Source of the DNA: Kibdelosporangium sp. MJ126-NF4
GTDB taxonomy: Bacteria; Actinomycetota; Actinomycetes; Mycobacteriales; Pseudonocardiaceae
Length of the DNA stretch: 64,000 nt
Direction of reading: 5' to 3'
Assembly (NCBI RefSeq): GCF_000826545.1
Contig: NZ_CDME01000006.1
Location: 341,063 to 405,062, forward strand
The first letter of the stretch is position 1; every line of letters starts with the position of its first letter. This document shows positions 47,355-57,871 of this stretch, piece by piece. The notes under the pieces were generated by a model, which did no database searches, was not told the origin of the DNA, and saw only the letters and a list, made by a program, of their open reading frames with translations. The position numbers and the translations under genes are program-made.

Positions 47355-49346
47355 TTAGCTCCCGCCGCTCGTCCCGATTCTTCTGAAGATCGTGACGTTG
47401 ACCCGCTGGTTCTTCGCGATCTTCGACCCCGCCTGCGGGTCCTGCTCGTCCACCTGGCCGAGCTTGCTCGGATCGTTGGTGCTCTCCGGCTGGACGTTGA
47501 GCTCGCCGTTCCAGCCCGCGTTGCGCAGCAGCTGCCTCGCGGTGGCCTCGTTCTGGCCGACCAGGTTCGGCATCTCGATCTGGTTCGGGTCCGGCTGCTG
47601 CGTCTGCTGCGGGCCCTTGGAGACCTGGAGCGTGATCGTCGCGCCCGGCCTTGCCTTCTTCGGGTTCTGGGCGATCACGATGTCCTTGGGCTGGTCGGAG
47701 TCCGAGTCGCTGCGGGTGACGTTGAAGCCCTCGTTCTTCAAGTTGGCCTCGGCCGCCTTGAAGTCCTGGCCGACAACGTTCGGCACGTCCTGCACGGCAG
47801 GCTGCTTGCCGATGACCAGTGTGACCTTCGTGCCCTTCTGCACCTGGACCCCGATCGGCGGCGTGGTGTTCACCACCTTGCCGACCAGCTTCTGCTCGGA
47901 GGTCTCCTCAGTGGACTCGTCCGTCGCGGGCGTGAGACCGGCCTCGGTGAGGAGCCTCGCCGCTTCGGTCTTGTCCTTGCCCTTGACGTCAGGCACCGGC
48001 ACCGCGCTCGCGCTACGCCCAATGGACAGCGTCACGGTCGTGCCCGGCTCGTACTTGCCCGGCAGTGGATCCTGGTTGACCACGTTGCCGACGTCCTCGA
48101 TCTTGCACGGAGCAGGAGCCTGATTGGGGCCGGGCTCACACGGGACGTTGGCGATGTTGACCTTGAATCCCAGCTTGGTCAACGTCGTGCGGGCCTGGGC
48201 CTCCTGGCTGCCCTTCACCGGCGGCAGTTCCACCTGCTGAGCCCCGGTGTCCTTGCCGGACAACAGTTTCGTGGTCAACCAGATGCCGAGCACGATCACC
48301 GCGACGACGAGCAAGGTGATCAGCGCCGTCATCCACGCCTTGCGGCGCTTGCGTCTGCGTTCTTCCTCGTCCGAGTCGAAGCCGTCGTACTCGTCGGCCA
48401 TCGAGTCCGGCCGGTGCCTGCCGCGCGGGGTGTCGTTGATCCGGGTCTGCTGGCCGAGCATCGCCGTGCGGTCGTCCTCGGTCATCACCATCGGCGCGGA
48501 CGGGCGCTGCCCGGACAGCACGCGGACGATGTCCATCCGCATCTCCGCAGCCGACTGGTACCGGTTGGCCGCGCCCTTGGCCATGGCCTTGAGCACGATC
48601 GCGTCGAGTTGCGGGCTGACCCTGCTGTTGACCTGCGACGGTTTCCGCGGGTCCTCCCGCACGTGCTGGTAGGCCACGGCCACCGGCGAGTCACCGGTGA
48701 ACGGCGGTTCACCGGTCAGCAGCTCGAAGAGCACACACCCGGTCGCGTAGACGTCGCTTCGGGCGTCGACAGTCTCACCACGGGCTTGTTCCGGGGACAG
48801 GTACTGGGCGGTGCCGATCACCGCGGCGGTCTGCGTGACGGCCGCCTGGCCGTCGTGCACCGCGCGGGCGATACCGAAGTCCATCACCTTGACCGCACCG
48901 GTCTTGGTGATCATCACGTTGGCGGGCTTCACGTCACGGTGGATGATGCCGTGCCGGTGGGAGAAGTCGAGCGCCGCGCAGACGTCTGCCATGATCTCCA
49001 TGGCGCGCTGACCGGGCAGTGGTCCCTCGGTCTTGACGATGTCGCGCAGGGTCCGGCCGTCAACGTACTCCATCACGATGTACGGCAGCGGACCGTATTC
49101 CGTGCGTGTCTCACCGGTGTCGTAGACGGCGACGATCGCGGGGTGGTTGAGCGCGGCGGCGTTCTGGGCCTCGCGCCGGAAGCGTTCCTGGAACTGCGGG
49201 TCCCGTGCCAGGTCGGCACGCAGCACCTTCACCGCGACGTCACGACCGAGCCGAACGTCACGGCCTTTGTGAACCTCGGACATGCCGCCGTAGCCGAGCG
49301 TCTCGCCCAGCTCGTAGCGATTGGAGAGCAGTCGCGGTGTCGTCAT
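47355..49346 (-). CDS. pknB: Ser/Thr protein kinase PknB with four PASTA domains
   Basis: A 663-residue kinase. The kinase domain (about 10-275) has Lys40 (VAVKVL), HRD (136-138), DFG (156-158) and an activation loop TQTAAVIGTA with Thr171 and Thr173 at the positions phosphorylated in M. tuberculosis. A juxtamembrane linker, one helix (338-358) and four extracytoplasmic PASTA repeats (about 372-657) follow. PASTA repeats sense muropeptides or lipid II in relatives. It is the hub of the cell-wall signalling set in this window. Confidence 0.97.
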   Translation of the reverse strand: MTTPRLLSNRYELGETLGYGGMSEVHKGRDVRLGRDVAVKVLRADLARDPQFQERFRREAQNAAALNHPAIVAVYDTGETRTEYGPLPYIVMEYVDGRTLRDIVKTEGPLPGQRAMEIMADVCAALDFSHRHGIIHRDVKPANVMITKTGAVKVMDFGIARAVHDGQAAVTQTAAVIGTAQYLSPEQARGETVDARSDVYATGCVLFELLTGEPPFTGDSPVAVAYQHVREDPRKPSQVNSRVSPQLDAIVLKAMAKGAANRYQSAAEMRMDIVRVLSGQRPSAPMVMTEDDRTAMLGQQTRINDTPRGRHRPDSMADEYDGFDSDEEERRRKRRKAWMTALITLLVVAVIVLGIWLTTKLLSGKDTGAQQVELPPVKGSQEAQARTTLTKLGFKVNIANVPCEPGPNQAPAPCKIEDVGNVVNQDPLPGKYEPGTTVTLSIGRSASAVPVPDVKGKDKTEAARLLTEAGLTPATDESTEETSEQKLVGKVVNTTPPIGVQVQKGTKVTLVIGKQPAVQDVPNVVGQDFKAAEANLKNEGFNVTRSDSDSDQPKDIVIAQNPKKARPGATITLQVSKGPQQTQQPDPNQIEMPNLVGQNEATARQLLRNAGWNGELNVQPESTNDPSKLGQVDEQDPQAGSKIAKNQRVNVTIFRRIGTSGGS

Positions 49347-49419
49347 CGCTGCGTAGTCCCGCTCCTAGTCAACTTCTCGGTCCCATCATGCCCGCTCTTG
49401 CCGGTCCGCCATGCCGTTT

Positions 49420-50886
49420 TCAACCAGGTGGCTGTCTGTCCGGGTCGCACTCGACAGTCACCTTCGACCCGTGGTCCACCTGTCCGATCGGTTTCACGCC
49501 TGTCACATAGCACGTCCGCAGGTCCTGTGACGGTTCGCCAGACAACCGTAGCGATCGAACATCTGGTTGCAGACCAGCCTCCCGTAACCGCTCCACCACT
49601 TCCGAGGCGGGGTGGCCGAGCAGCTCTCCGGCTTTCAGCTGGATCACGGCTGGCTGCGCCTGCCCACTCGGCTCACCATATGCCGGTCCGTCCGAGGGGA
49701 ACGTAACCCCGGGGGTTGCCTGCGTGGCGCTCGGTGACACCGACGTGGGCGGGCCCGGCTTGCGTGAACTCGACCCGGCCAGCTTCGGAACAAGTACCCA
49801 CACAACCAGCACGACCAACACCACCAGCAGCAACGCGAGCAGTGTCCAGAGCCACACGCGGCTGGTACGACGAGGCGGGCGCGGCGGCATCGGAAACGAG
49901 CCGGTGCCGTGCACCATCGGCGGGGGCACAGTGCTCGGTGCGATGCGCGGATGTGTGCCCGTATGGCTCACCGGGCTGACCGGGCCCACCGGATGCGACT
50001 GCGCCGCCGCGGCCAACGCCACGCTCGACGGCGTCGGCAGTGGGCGCCCGGCACGGACCGCGGCGACCGCCGCGGCGAACTCCCCGCCGTCGCTGTAGCG
50101 CTTGCGCGGATCCTTCACCAGCGTCGCGTCGATGACCGCTCGCGCGCCGGGCGGTACGTCCGGCGGCAGCGGCGGCGGGATGTCGCGGATGTGCATCATC
50201 GCCACCGTCACCGCGTTCTCCGACAGGAAGGGGCGGTGTCCCATAAGGCACTCGTACCCGACGACCGCCAGTGAGTACACATCGCTGGCCGGTTCGGCGT
50301 CGTGGCCGAGCGCCTGCTCCGGCGCGATGTAGTGCGCCGTGCCCATCACCATGCCCGACCGGGTCACCGGCGCCGCGTCGGCGGCCTTGGCGATGCCGAA
50401 GTCGGTCAGCTTCACCACCCCGGCCGGGGTGATCATGATGTTGCCCGGTTTGACGTCCCTGTGCACGTAGCCGCTGGTGTGCGCGGCCTGCAGCGCGATA
50501 CCGGCCTGTTCGAGGATGTCCAGCGTCCGGTCGGCGTTGATCCGGCCCTCCCTGGCCAGGATCGTCGCCAGCGGCTCGCCTTCGACGAGCTCCATCACCA
50601 GGTACGCGGTGTCCTGCGGGCCGTCGGGCATCGCCGCCGTCTCGCCGTAGTCGTGGACGGACGCGATACCCGGGTGGTTGAGCGACGACATCGTCCGTGC
50701 CTCGGTACGGAACCGGTGCAGGAACTCGGCGTCACCGCACAACTCGGGCTTGAGCACCTTCACCGCGACAGAGCGGTCCAGGCGGGTGTCGGAGGCCTCC
50801 CAGACCTCGCCCATGCCGCCGACGGCGATGCGCCGCACCAACCGGTACCGGTCGGCAAGCAGCTGCCCCGACGTCAGCATGCTCAC
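49420..50886 (-). CDS. pknA: Ser/Thr protein kinase PknA with a C-terminal PASTA-like domain
   Basis: A 488-residue kinase with Lys43 (VAVKVL), HRD (142-144), DFG (162-164), a Pro-rich linker, one membrane helix (about 338-362) and one PASTA-like domain ([15 protein letters not shown]). Mycobacterial PknA has no PASTA domain, so this differs. The GTG overlaps the pbpA stop (GTGA); an ATG two codons later is possible. It phosphorylates growth and division proteins. Confidence 0.95.
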   Translation of the reverse strand: MSMLTSGQLLADRYRLVRRIAVGGMGEVWEASDTRLDRSVAVKVLKPELCGDAEFLHRFRTEARTMSSLNHPGIASVHDYGETAAMPDGPQDTAYLVMELVEGEPLATILAREGRINADRTLDILEQAGIALQAAHTSGYVHRDVKPGNIMITPAGVVKLTDFGIAKAADAAPVTRSGMVMGTAHYIAPEQALGHDAEPASDVYSLAVVGYECLMGHRPFLSENAVTVAMMHIRDIPPPLPPDVPPGARAVIDATLVKDPRKRYSDGGEFAAAVAAVRAGRPLPTPSSVALAAAAQSHPVGPVSPVSHTGTHPRIAPSTVPPPMVHGTGSFPMPPRPPRRTSRVWLWTLLALLLVVLVVLVVWVLVPKLAGSSSRKPGPPTSVSPSATQATPGVTFPSDGPAYGEPSGQAQPAVIQLKAGELLGHPASEVVERLREAGLQPDVRSLRLSGEPSQDLRTCYVTGVKPIGQVDHGSKVTVECDPDRQPPG

Positions 50887-52376
50887 CTACCTCCGATTCC
50901 CGGCAACGCGTTGATGGCGGCCCGGCCGACGGACGCGGCCACCGAACCACCGGTCGCCGCGAGCCCTCTGTTGCCGCCGCTCTCCACAATGACGGCTACG
51001 GCTATCTGAGGGTTGTCCGCAGGGGCGAAAGCGACGTACCAAGCGTGCGGCGGAGTGGCCTTCGGGTCCTTGCCGTGTTCGGCCGTCCCGGTCTTCGACG
51101 CGATCGTCAACGTCTTGACCTTGCCGTTGCCGCTGGTGTTCTCCTCGGACTTCTTCATCATGTCGCGCAGGACCGTCGCGTTGGACGACGACATCGCCTT
51201 GCCCAACTCGTCCGCGTCGAACTTCGACATCTCCGACAGGTCCGGGGCCAGCACCTTCTGCACCAGCTGCGGGCGCATCAGCGTGCCGCCGTTGGCGATC
51301 GCCGCGACGACCATCGCGTCCTGCATCGGCGTCAGCCGGACGTCACGCTGGCCGATCCCGCTCTGGTACACCGACCCGGCGTCCGGCATCTGGCCGATGT
51401 GCGACTCCTCGACGCCCATAGGGATCTGCAGGTCGGTCTGGCCGATGCCGAACTTCCGCGCCTGGTCACGCAGCTTGTCCGGGCCGAGCTTGCCGGCCAG
51501 TTCGGCGAACGCGGTGTTGCACGACAGCGCGAGTGCGGTCTCCAGCGAGGCCGTCTGCTGGTCGGCGGGGCCGCAATGCCCTTTGTTGAAGTTCTCCAGG
51601 TCTGTCCTGGTTCCGGGCAGCTGCACGGTGTTCGCCGCGGTCAACTGGTCGTCCTTGGTCATGCCGTCCTGCAGTGCGGCCGCGGCGACCACGAGCTTGA
51701 ACGTCGACCCCGGCGGGTAGACGTCCTGGATCGCCCGGTTGACCATCGGCCTGCTCTTGTCCTCGATGTACTTGGTCCTGGCCTCTTCCTGCTCGGCGCC
51801 GCTGTGCGAGGCCATCGGGTTCGGGTCGTAGGACGGCGTGGACACCATCGCGAGGATCTCGCCGGTCTGCGGGCGGATCGCGACGACCGCACCGGTGTAG
51901 CCGCTGCCGGTTCCCGGGTTGGTCATCGCGTCGTACGCGGCCTGCTGCACCCGGGAGTCGATCGTGGTCTGGATGTTGCCGCCACGCGGGTCGCGGCCGG
52001 TGATCAGGTCCGACAGCCTGCGCACGAACAGCCGGTCGTCCGAGCCGTCCAGGATCTCCTTCTCGGTGCGCTCCAGCGCCGACGGGCCGTATCGGATCGA
52101 GTAGAACCCGGTGACCGGCGCGAACGCCGCGCCGAGCGGGTACTGGCGGCGGAACGGCAGCGAGTCGGCGGTCGGCGTGACCGACGCGATCAGCTTGCCG
52201 TCACTGGTGATGATCTTGCCGCGCTCGCGGGAGTACTCCGCGAAGCGCACCCGCTGGTTGCGCTGGTCGGCCCGGTAGTCGTCGGCCTTGACCATCTGGA
52301 TGTAGGTGATGTTGCCCAGCAACAGCAGGACCATCGCGAGCATGGCCAGGCCGACCCGGCGAAGAGGTGTGTTCAT
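50883..52376 (-). CDS. pbpA: Penicillin-binding protein PbpA (class B transpeptidase)
   Basis: A 497-residue transpeptidase with an N-terminal membrane helix (about 8-26), a dimerisation domain, and a catalytic domain with STFK (in PPGSTFKLV, nucleophilic Ser), SCN (ALALSCNTA) and KTGTAEHG. It cross-links peptidoglycan with RodA. The ATG at 52376 overlaps the rodA stop (ATGA); the open frame further upstream is antisense to nothing real and lies within rodA. Confidence 0.96.
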   Translation of the reverse strand: MNTPLRRVGLAMLAMVLLLLGNITYIQMVKADDYRADQRNQRVRFAEYSRERGKIITSDGKLIASVTPTADSLPFRRQYPLGAAFAPVTGFYSIRYGPSALERTEKEILDGSDDRLFVRRLSDLITGRDPRGGNIQTTIDSRVQQAAYDAMTNPGTGSGYTGAVVAIRPQTGEILAMVSTPSYDPNPMASHSGAEQEEARTKYIEDKSRPMVNRAIQDVYPPGSTFKLVVAAAALQDGMTKDDQLTAANTVQLPGTRTDLENFNKGHCGPADQQTASLETALALSCNTAFAELAGKLGPDKLRDQARKFGIGQTDLQIPMGVEESHIGQMPDAGSVYQSGIGQRDVRLTPMQDAMVVAAIANGGTLMRPQLVQKVLAPDLSEMSKFDADELGKAMSSSNATVLRDMMKKSEENTSGNGKVKTLTIASKTGTAEHGKDPKATPPHAWYVAFAPADNPQIAVAVIVESGGNRGLAATGGSVAASVGRAAINALPGIGGR

Positions 52377-53860
52377 GTCGGCCGCTCCACCATCACCGTG
52401 CTGGCCTCCGCGATTGGTGCCTGCTGAACCGGCCGCGGGCGCGACCCGGTCTGTGGCCGCCGCGCGGCGTCGGAGATCCGCAGCAGCAGGGCTATCAGGA
52501 TGTAGTTCGCCAACAGCGACGAACCACCGTACGACAGGAAGGGCGCGGTGATACCCGTCATCGGGATCAGCGCCGTCACGCCGCCGACCACGACGAACAG
52601 CTGCATGACGATGGCGAACGAGAGGCCTCCGCCGAGCAGTTTGCCGAAACTGTCGCGGACGGCAACCGCGCTGCGCAGCCCGCGCATGGCCAGGATCATG
52701 TACACCAGCAGCAACGCGGCCAGGCCGATGAAGCCGAGCTCCTCGCCGATCGCCGCGGTGATGAAGTCGGTGTTCGCCGCAGGCACGATGTCCGGCCGTC
52801 CGGCGCCGAGCCCGGTACCCGCCATCCCGCCGGTGCCGAGCCCGAACAGGCCCTGCGCGATCTGGAAGCTGCCACCGTCCCGCTGGTAGACAACCGGGTC
52901 CATCGGCGACAGCCAGTTCGCCACCCGCTGCTGGACGTGCGTGAACATCGAGAACGCGACCAGCGCGCCACCGATGAACAGCGCAAGGCCGATGATCACC
53001 CACGCGACGCGTTCGGTCGCCACGTAGAGCATCGCGAGCACGATGCCGAAGATCAGCAGCGAGGTGCCGAGGTCCTTCTCGAAGACCAGGACGCCGATCG
53101 CCACTCCCCACGCGACCAGGATCGGGCCGAGGTCGCGCGCCCGCGGCAGCTCCAGCCCGAGAAACCGGCGTCCGGCGACCATGAACAGGTCACGCTTGGA
53201 CACCAGGAACGAGGCGAAGAACACCATCAGCAGGATCTTGGCGAACTCACCCGGCTGGATGTTGAGGAAGCCGAGCTTCAGCCACACCTTGGCGCCACCG
53301 GCCTCGGACAGCGACCGCGGCAGCATCGCGGGCAGGGCCAGCGCGAACAGACCGACCAGACCGGCGGTGTACCCGTACTTGGCCAGCACGCGGTGGTTCT
53401 TCACCAGGTACAGCACTGCCAGGAACAACACCAGCGAGATCGCCGTCCACATCACCTGCTTCGGCGCGGCCGCGGTGTACTCCTTGGCCTTGGCGATCGC
53501 CTGCTCGGACTTGGCCAGGTCGATCCGGTAGATCATCACCAGGCCGAACCCGTGCAGGATCGCCACGCACGGCAGGATCAGCGGATCCGCGTACGGCGCC
53601 AGCCACCGCACCGCGAGGTGCGCGATCGTGAACATCGCGAAGAACGCCAGGCCGTACCAGAGGACCTGGATCGTCAGCTCTTGCTTCTGGTTGATCGAGA
53701 CCAGCGTCAGCGCGCCGGTGACGAGGGCGGCGGCGAAGGCGAGCATCCACAACTCCGTGCCGCGCCGCGTCGGGGCGGCAGGCGGCATCGCGGGGTTGCT
53801 GTGATTGCCCTGCCCGGTCGCCGTCGCCGGACCCGCACCGACGGGAACCGGTTGCGCCAT
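52373..53860 (-). CDS. rodA: SEDS peptidoglycan polymerase RodA/FtsW
   Basis: A 495-residue SEDS glycosyltransferase with about ten or more membrane helices. Conserved segments include QPGEFAKILLMVFFASFL and the catalytic Asp region KDLGTSLLIFG, and GMAGTGLGAGRP and PFLSYGGSS near the C-terminus. It polymerises glycan strands with PbpA as partner. The ATG overlaps the pstP stop (TGATG). A Pro/Ala-rich cytoplasmic tail of about 30 residues starts the protein. Confidence 0.95.
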   Translation of the reverse strand: MAQPVPVGAGPATATGQGNHSNPAMPPAAPTRRGTELWMLAFAAALVTGALTLVSINQKQELTIQVLWYGLAFFAMFTIAHLAVRWLAPYADPLILPCVAILHGFGLVMIYRIDLAKSEQAIAKAKEYTAAAPKQVMWTAISLVLFLAVLYLVKNHRVLAKYGYTAGLVGLFALALPAMLPRSLSEAGGAKVWLKLGFLNIQPGEFAKILLMVFFASFLVSKRDLFMVAGRRFLGLELPRARDLGPILVAWGVAIGVLVFEKDLGTSLLIFGIVLAMLYVATERVAWVIIGLALFIGGALVAFSMFTHVQQRVANWLSPMDPVVYQRDGGSFQIAQGLFGLGTGGMAGTGLGAGRPDIVPAANTDFITAAIGEELGFIGLAALLLVYMILAMRGLRSAVAVRDSFGKLLGGGLSFAIVMQLFVVVGGVTALIPMTGITAPFLSYGGSSLLANYILIALLLRISDAARRPQTGSRPRPVQQAPIAEASTVMVERPT

Positions 53861-55269
53861 CAGCCGCCGCCACCCTTGGTGTGCTCGGGTCGGCAGTCCA
53901 CGCCAGGACGCGGCGGTGACGACGGCATGGTGCCCGCCACATCAGGGTTCGCCGGGTCTGACGGCGGCGCGGACGTCGCCGACTGGTTCTGTTGTTGCTG
54001 TTGCTGTGTGCTCGCGTCCGGGCACGGATCGAGCACGTTCTCGGTCCGCAGCCGGTTGATGAACTCACGAGCCTCGTTCAGGCTGCCATAGGTGTTGCTC
54101 TCACTGAGCACAGTGGCCTTGCCCGTCTCGTCGAGTTGGTCGACGTAACGCTTGTTGCACTTCTCCAGCGCCGGGTCGCACGACCCCTGCAGCTCACGCT
54201 GCAACGGGACACCGAGCACACTGCCGGGAACGCCCTGGAAGATCGTGATCTCACCCTTGAACTGCCCGGTTCCCTCGCCGACGTAGTAGTTGCGCAGCAC
54301 GAAGTACCGGATCGTGAACCCACCCGCGGTGAGCAGCGCCACCACGGCGAGGATGAGCGCGGTGACCTTCAACCGCTTGCGGCCCTTGGCCTTTGTGTCG
54401 TCCGGCTCGGGCTGGTCGATCTTGCGCGGCTCCGGCCGTGGCTGCGACGCCGCGGTCATCGCCGCGGCACGGGATGCCGACGAGTCCGGCGGAGGCGGAT
54501 CCTCCCTGCCGTCACCAGCCGCGCCGCCGACGATCGGGTCGTCGTCGCCGTAGTCCACGTCGACCACGTCAGCGACGATCACCGTGATGTTGTCCGGACC
54601 GCCACCCCGCAGGGCCAGGTCGATCATCCGGTCGGCGCACGCCTGCGGCTCGGGGATCTCGATCGCCTCGGTCAGCGTCTCGAAGCTCACCACCGACGAG
54701 AGACCGTCGGAGCACAGCAGATACCGGTCGCCCGCACGAGCCTCCCGGACCGTCAGGCTCGGCTCGACGTCGTGCCCGGTCAACGCACGCAGCAGCAACG
54801 ACCGCTGCGGATGGCTCGACGCCTCCTCCTCGGTGATCCGGCCCTCGTCGATCAACGACTGCACGAACGTGTCGTCATGCGTGATCTGCGAGAACTGATC
54901 GCCGCGGCGCATGTACGCACGCGAGTCGCCGACGTGCACAAGGCCGATGCGGGTCCCGGCGAACAGCATCGCCGTCAACGTCGTGCCCATGCCGTCGAGC
55001 TCGGGATCGGTCGACACCATGTCGGAGATCGTGTTGTTGCCCGCGATCGTGGCGTCACGCAGCGGGCCGAGCAGATCCTCACCGGGCGTGTCGTCGTCCA
55101 ACGGCGCCAACGCGCCGACAACCACCTTGCTCGCCACCTCACCGGCGGCGTGTCCCCCCAGCCCGTCCGCCAGCGCGAGCAGGCGCGGTCCGGCGTACAC
55201 GGAGTCCTGGTTGTTCGAACGCACCAGGCCCCGGTCGCTGCGGGCCGCATATCGGAGGACAAGGGTCAT
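53860..55269 (-). CDS. pstP: Ser/Thr phosphatase PstP (PP2C family)
   Basis: A 469-residue phosphatase with a cytoplasmic PP2C domain (1-238; SNNQDS, ADGLGGH, GDSRAY, CSDGLSS, GGPDNITVI), a membrane helix near 315-335 and an extracytoplasmic tail beginning NYYVGEG. It counters PknA/PknB. The ATG overlaps the fhaB stop (ATGA), and the gene order fhaB-pstP-rodA-pbpA-pknA is the conserved actinobacterial operon. A paralogue lies at 45863-47194. Confidence 0.96.
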   Translation of the reverse strand: MTLVLRYAARSDRGLVRSNNQDSVYAGPRLLALADGLGGHAAGEVASKVVVGALAPLDDDTPGEDLLGPLRDATIAGNNTISDMVSTDPELDGMGTTLTAMLFAGTRIGLVHVGDSRAYMRRGDQFSQITHDDTFVQSLIDEGRITEEEASSHPQRSLLLRALTGHDVEPSLTVREARAGDRYLLCSDGLSSVVSFETLTEAIEIPEPQACADRMIDLALRGGGPDNITVIVADVVDVDYGDDDPIVGGAAGDGREDPPPPDSSASRAAAMTAASQPRPEPRKIDQPEPDDTKAKGRKRLKVTALILAVVALLTAGGFTIRYFVLRNYYVGEGTGQFKGEITIFQGVPGSVLGVPLQRELQGSCDPALEKCNKRYVDQLDETGKATVLSESNTYGSLNEAREFINRLRTENVLDPCPDASTQQQQQQNQSATSAPPSDPANPDVAGTMPSSPPRPGVDCRPEHTKGGGG

Positions 55270-55724
55270 GAGCGCAGCTCGATCACCGTCTTGCCGATGC
55301 GGATAGGAACCCCCAGCGGCACCCGCATGGGCGCCGTCACCTTCGCTCGATCCAGGTACGTCCCGTTGGTCGACCCCAGATCCTCGACATACCAGTCAGT
55401 ACCGCGCAGCGAGATCCGCGCGTGCCTGGTCGACGCGTAGTCGTCGTCCATCACGAGCGTCGAGTCGTCCGCCCGGCCGATCATGATCGGCCGCCCGTCC
55501 AACGAGATCCGCGTACCCGAGAGTGCGCCGTGCGTCACCACGAGTTGCCGGGGCGCCTTGCCCCGCGCCTTGCCGGATTTGTCCCGGCGAAAGCCGGGTA
55601 TACCGACCTTCAGGCCTGACGCCGCGTACAAGTCCGAACGGACAATGCGCAGCGCGGCCACCACGAACAACCAGAGCAGGACAAGGAACCCTGCTCTGGT
55701 CAGCTGCATCACCAGCTCTGGCAC
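55266..55724 (-). CDS. fhaB: FHA domain protein FhaB (FipA)
   Basis: A 152-residue protein with an N-terminal membrane helix (about 8-25, RAGFLVLLWLFVVAALRIVR) and a C-terminal FHA domain (about 75-150) with GRADDSTLVMDDDYASTRHA and [11 protein letters not shown], which binds phosphothreonine. In mycobacteria it links PknA/PstP signalling to division. The GTG at 55724 begins with the family start PELVMQLTRAGF; the longer frame to 55763 has no such support. Confidence 0.93.
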   Translation of the reverse strand: MPELVMQLTRAGFLVLLWLFVVAALRIVRSDLYAASGLKVGIPGFRRDKSGKARGKAPRQLVVTHGALSGTRISLDGRPIMIGRADDSTLVMDDDYASTRHARISLRGTDWYVEDLGSTNGTYLDRAKVTAPMRVPLGVPIRIGKTVIELRS

Positions 55725-55764
55725 CACGTGTTGTGACCGCTCCCTAAAAATCGCAGCCGACACC

Positions 55765-55791
55765 GCTTGAATACAGAGACTGTATTCAAGC
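55765..55791. promoter_or_regulatory. Perfect AT-rich palindrome between fhaA and fhaB
   Basis: GCTTGAATACAG and CTGTATTCAAGC are exact 12-base arms with an AGA centre. It lies 40 bases upstream of fhaB and 18 bases after the fhaA stop. It is much more AT-rich than its surroundings. Confidence 0.8.
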
Positions 55792-55809
55792 CCTGCGAAC
55801 GACTGAACG

Positions 55810-57048
55810 TCAGCCCTGGGTGCGGAACACCAGCGACGAGTGACCGATGCGGATGACGTCGCCGTCAGCCAGTTGCCACGTCTGCACCGGAGTGCCGTTC
55901 ACCGTGGTGCCGTTCGTCGAACCGAGGTCCGCGAGTGTGGCACTCTGGCCATCCCACGTGATCTCGAGGTGACGACGGGAAACACCGGTGTCGGGCAGCC
56001 GGAAGTCCGCGTCCTGACCACGGCCGACCACGTTCCCGCCCTGCTTCAGCGAGTACGTCCGGTTCGACCCGTCGTCCAACTGCAGGCTCGCGGACAGCTG
56101 ACGCGGCCCGGTCTGCACGGCAGGCGGCGCATAACCCTGCTGGCCATACGGGTCGGCCTGCTGACCGTACGGGTCCTGCTGGCCATAGCCACCCTGCTGG
56201 CCGCCGTAGCCGCCGCCTTGCTGAGGGTAACCACCCGGCTGCTGACCGTAACCCTGGTCGTAGCCCTGCTGGCCGCCGTAACCGCCGCCTTGCTGAGGGT
56301 AACCCTGGTCATAGCCGCCACCTTGCTGCGGCTGCTGGCCGTAACCCTGGTCATACCCGCCGGGCTGCTGGCCGTAACCGCCGGGCTGCTGACCGTAACC
56401 CTGGTCGTAGCCGCCACCCTGCTGCTGGCCGTAACCCTGGTCGTAGCCGCCCTGCTGCTGCTGGCCGTAACCCTGCTGGCCGTACCCCTGCTGGTCGTAT
56501 CCGCCCTGCTGCTGCGGAGGCTGGCCGTAGTTCTGATCGTTGCCGTATTGGTTCTGGCCGTATCCGTACTGGCCTTGCTGGCCGTACGGGTCACCCTCAG
56601 GCGGTTGGCCGTAGCCGGGAGGCTGGCTCATGGATCGGTCTCCTGCGTTGCGAGGTGATGCCGGCCGTCGGCTTACGTCAGGGTCGACGGACGAGCGTGT
56701 TCGGAACTGTCCGGTGTGCAGAGCATCGGAGCGCTCCAGGGAGACTACGACGTCACCGTAGGTGTCCCACCCGTGCTCGACGAGATTCTCCGAGATGACG
56801 TCCGTGAGCAGCGTGATGATGCGTTCCTCATCCACTGCGAGCCGATCGTGGTCCGCCTGCCCCAACTGCACGACGTAGTGGTTGGGGGCCAGCAGCCTGC
56901 CACCGGCCAACTCACGAACGTTGTCCTCGGTCTCCCGCTGAAGCGCCTGTGCGACCTCCTGCGGCACAACGTTGCCACCGAACACACGCGCGAAGGTATT
57001 ACCCACGATGCCTTCGAGCCTGCGCTCGAAGCGCTGCACGAGGCCCAC
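55810..57048 (-). CDS. fhaA: FHA domain protein FhaA
   Basis: A 412-residue protein with an N-terminal DUF3662 domain (1-125), a long Gly/Gln/Tyr-rich stretch (about 150-310) made of GYGQQ- and GGYDQ-type repeats, and a C-terminal FHA domain (about 325-410) with [21 protein letters not shown] and [12 protein letters not shown]. In mycobacteria FhaA binds the phosphorylated pseudokinase domain of MurJ; the homologous partner here is at 2662-4266. The GTG at 57048 follows GAGGGATGATCT. Confidence 0.95.
   Translation of the reverse strand: MGLVQRFERRLEGIVGNTFARVFGGNVVPQEVAQALQRETEDNVRELAGGRLLAPNHYVVQLGQADHDRLAVDEERIITLLTDVISENLVEHGWDTYGDVVVSLERSDALHTGQFRTRSSVDPDVSRRPASPRNAGDRSMSQPPGYGQPPEGDPYGQQGQYGYGQNQYGNDQNYGQPPQQQGGYDQQGYGQQGYGQQQQGGYDQGYGQQQGGGYDQGYGQQPGGYGQQPGGYDQGYGQQPQQGGGYDQGYPQQGGGYGGQQGYDQGYGQQPGGYPQQGGGYGGQQGGYGQQDPYGQQADPYGQQGYAPPAVQTGPRQLSASLQLDDGSNRTYSLKQGGNVVGRGQDADFRLPDTGVSRRHLEITWDGQSATLADLGSTNGTTVNGTPVQTWQLADGDVIRIGHSSLVFRTQG
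56150..56600 (-). repeat. Coding tandem repeats of fhaA (Gly/Gln/Tyr-rich)
   Basis: Short units such as [10 protein letters not shown] and QGGGYGGQQ are repeated with variations. It is protein-level repetition in one gene, not an independent element. Length changes between strains would be expected. Confidence 0.85.
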
Positions 57049-57174
57049 AGATCATCCCTCCACACGTACGCTCCTTCCCCGATCGTATCCGGGTGCGGCC
57101 CGAGAGACACCGGGATGTTCCAACCCCCCGCAAACTGCCCCCAAACACCGTGCTACGCTTCCGCGGTCACTTCA

Positions 57175-57258
57175 GGGCGAGTGGCGGAATGGCAGACGCG
57201 CACGGTTCAGGTCCGTGTGTCCGAAAGGACGTGAGGGTTCAACTCCCTCCTCGCCCAC
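57175..57258 (+). tRNA. tRNA-Leu (CAG)
   Basis: The acceptor stem GGGCGAG/CTCGCCC, a D arm, anticodon stem CACGG/CCGTG with loop TTCAGGT, a long class II variable arm and a T arm GAGGG/CTCCC-type are visible. The CAG anticodon is at 57208-57210. No CCA is encoded. Confidence 0.96.
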
Positions 57259-57420
57259 GAGACGACTGACGGCCCCTGCTCGGTGCTTCGCACCTTCGCT
57301 CGGGCCGTCTCGTCATTATATTGGGGGGCCGAGCCCCCCAAACCCCCCACGGTGCTTGCTCCGCACCTTCCAGCGCTGGTTGCGCTTCGCTTTCACCAGC
57401 ATTGCGGCTTCGCCTCCGAC
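57259..57420. repeat. tRNA-trailing repeat element, copy after tRNA-Leu
   Basis: The same chain as after tRNA-Ala: GGTGCTTCGCACC, the GGGGGGC/GCCCCCC hairpin (57323-57339), GGTGC...GCACC and CCAGCGCTGG, followed by a stretch with repeated GGCTTCGC. The remainder to 57871 is a G/T-rich segment, then ordinary intergenic DNA; I see no gene. Confidence 0.75.
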
Positions 57421-57871
57421 CGATCGGCTTCGCCGCTCGTTTCCACTGGCTATGTGGCTTCGCTGCCGACAGTCAACAGACTGCGCTTGGAAGGCAATGG
57501 TGGGGTTGGTCGGAAACGACCTTGGGGGTTTGCGTTTTGGTTTGGGGGTGGGTTTGTGGGATTGGTTCGGTTGGCGGCCCTTTTGGGCGGGGAACTACAC
57601 CCTTGTCATTCACTCTATTGTGGCGGGGGTCACTTTTACTGGTAGTGGTTGTGGTGGGTGACCGCCCATCTTCTTCTCACCCGGACGGCGGCATCGTGGG
57701 GCTGAAGTCGGTTAGCGGCTCATCGACCGGTCACCGCGCGCTCGGCGCCGTCGGTCGCAGGTAGGTCGGAACTCGGATCCTTCGGGGTTGCTCAGCTGGT
57801 ACCAAATTCCATGTACCAGTTCGGCCCGTGACCACCCAGGGGCACGGTCGAGTCGAAGGAGGCGGGGCTTC

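Noticed and set aside
46512..49706. 1064-residue plus-strand open frame opposite the phosphatase and pknB
   Set aside because: It is antisense to two clear genes and reads as low-complexity Arg/Leu/His sequence; GC-rich DNA yields such frames.
56150..56600. Repeats that might suggest a CRISPR-like array
   Set aside because: Units are short, in frame, and encode the Gly/Gln/Tyr-rich linker of FhaA; there are no spacers and no cas genes.
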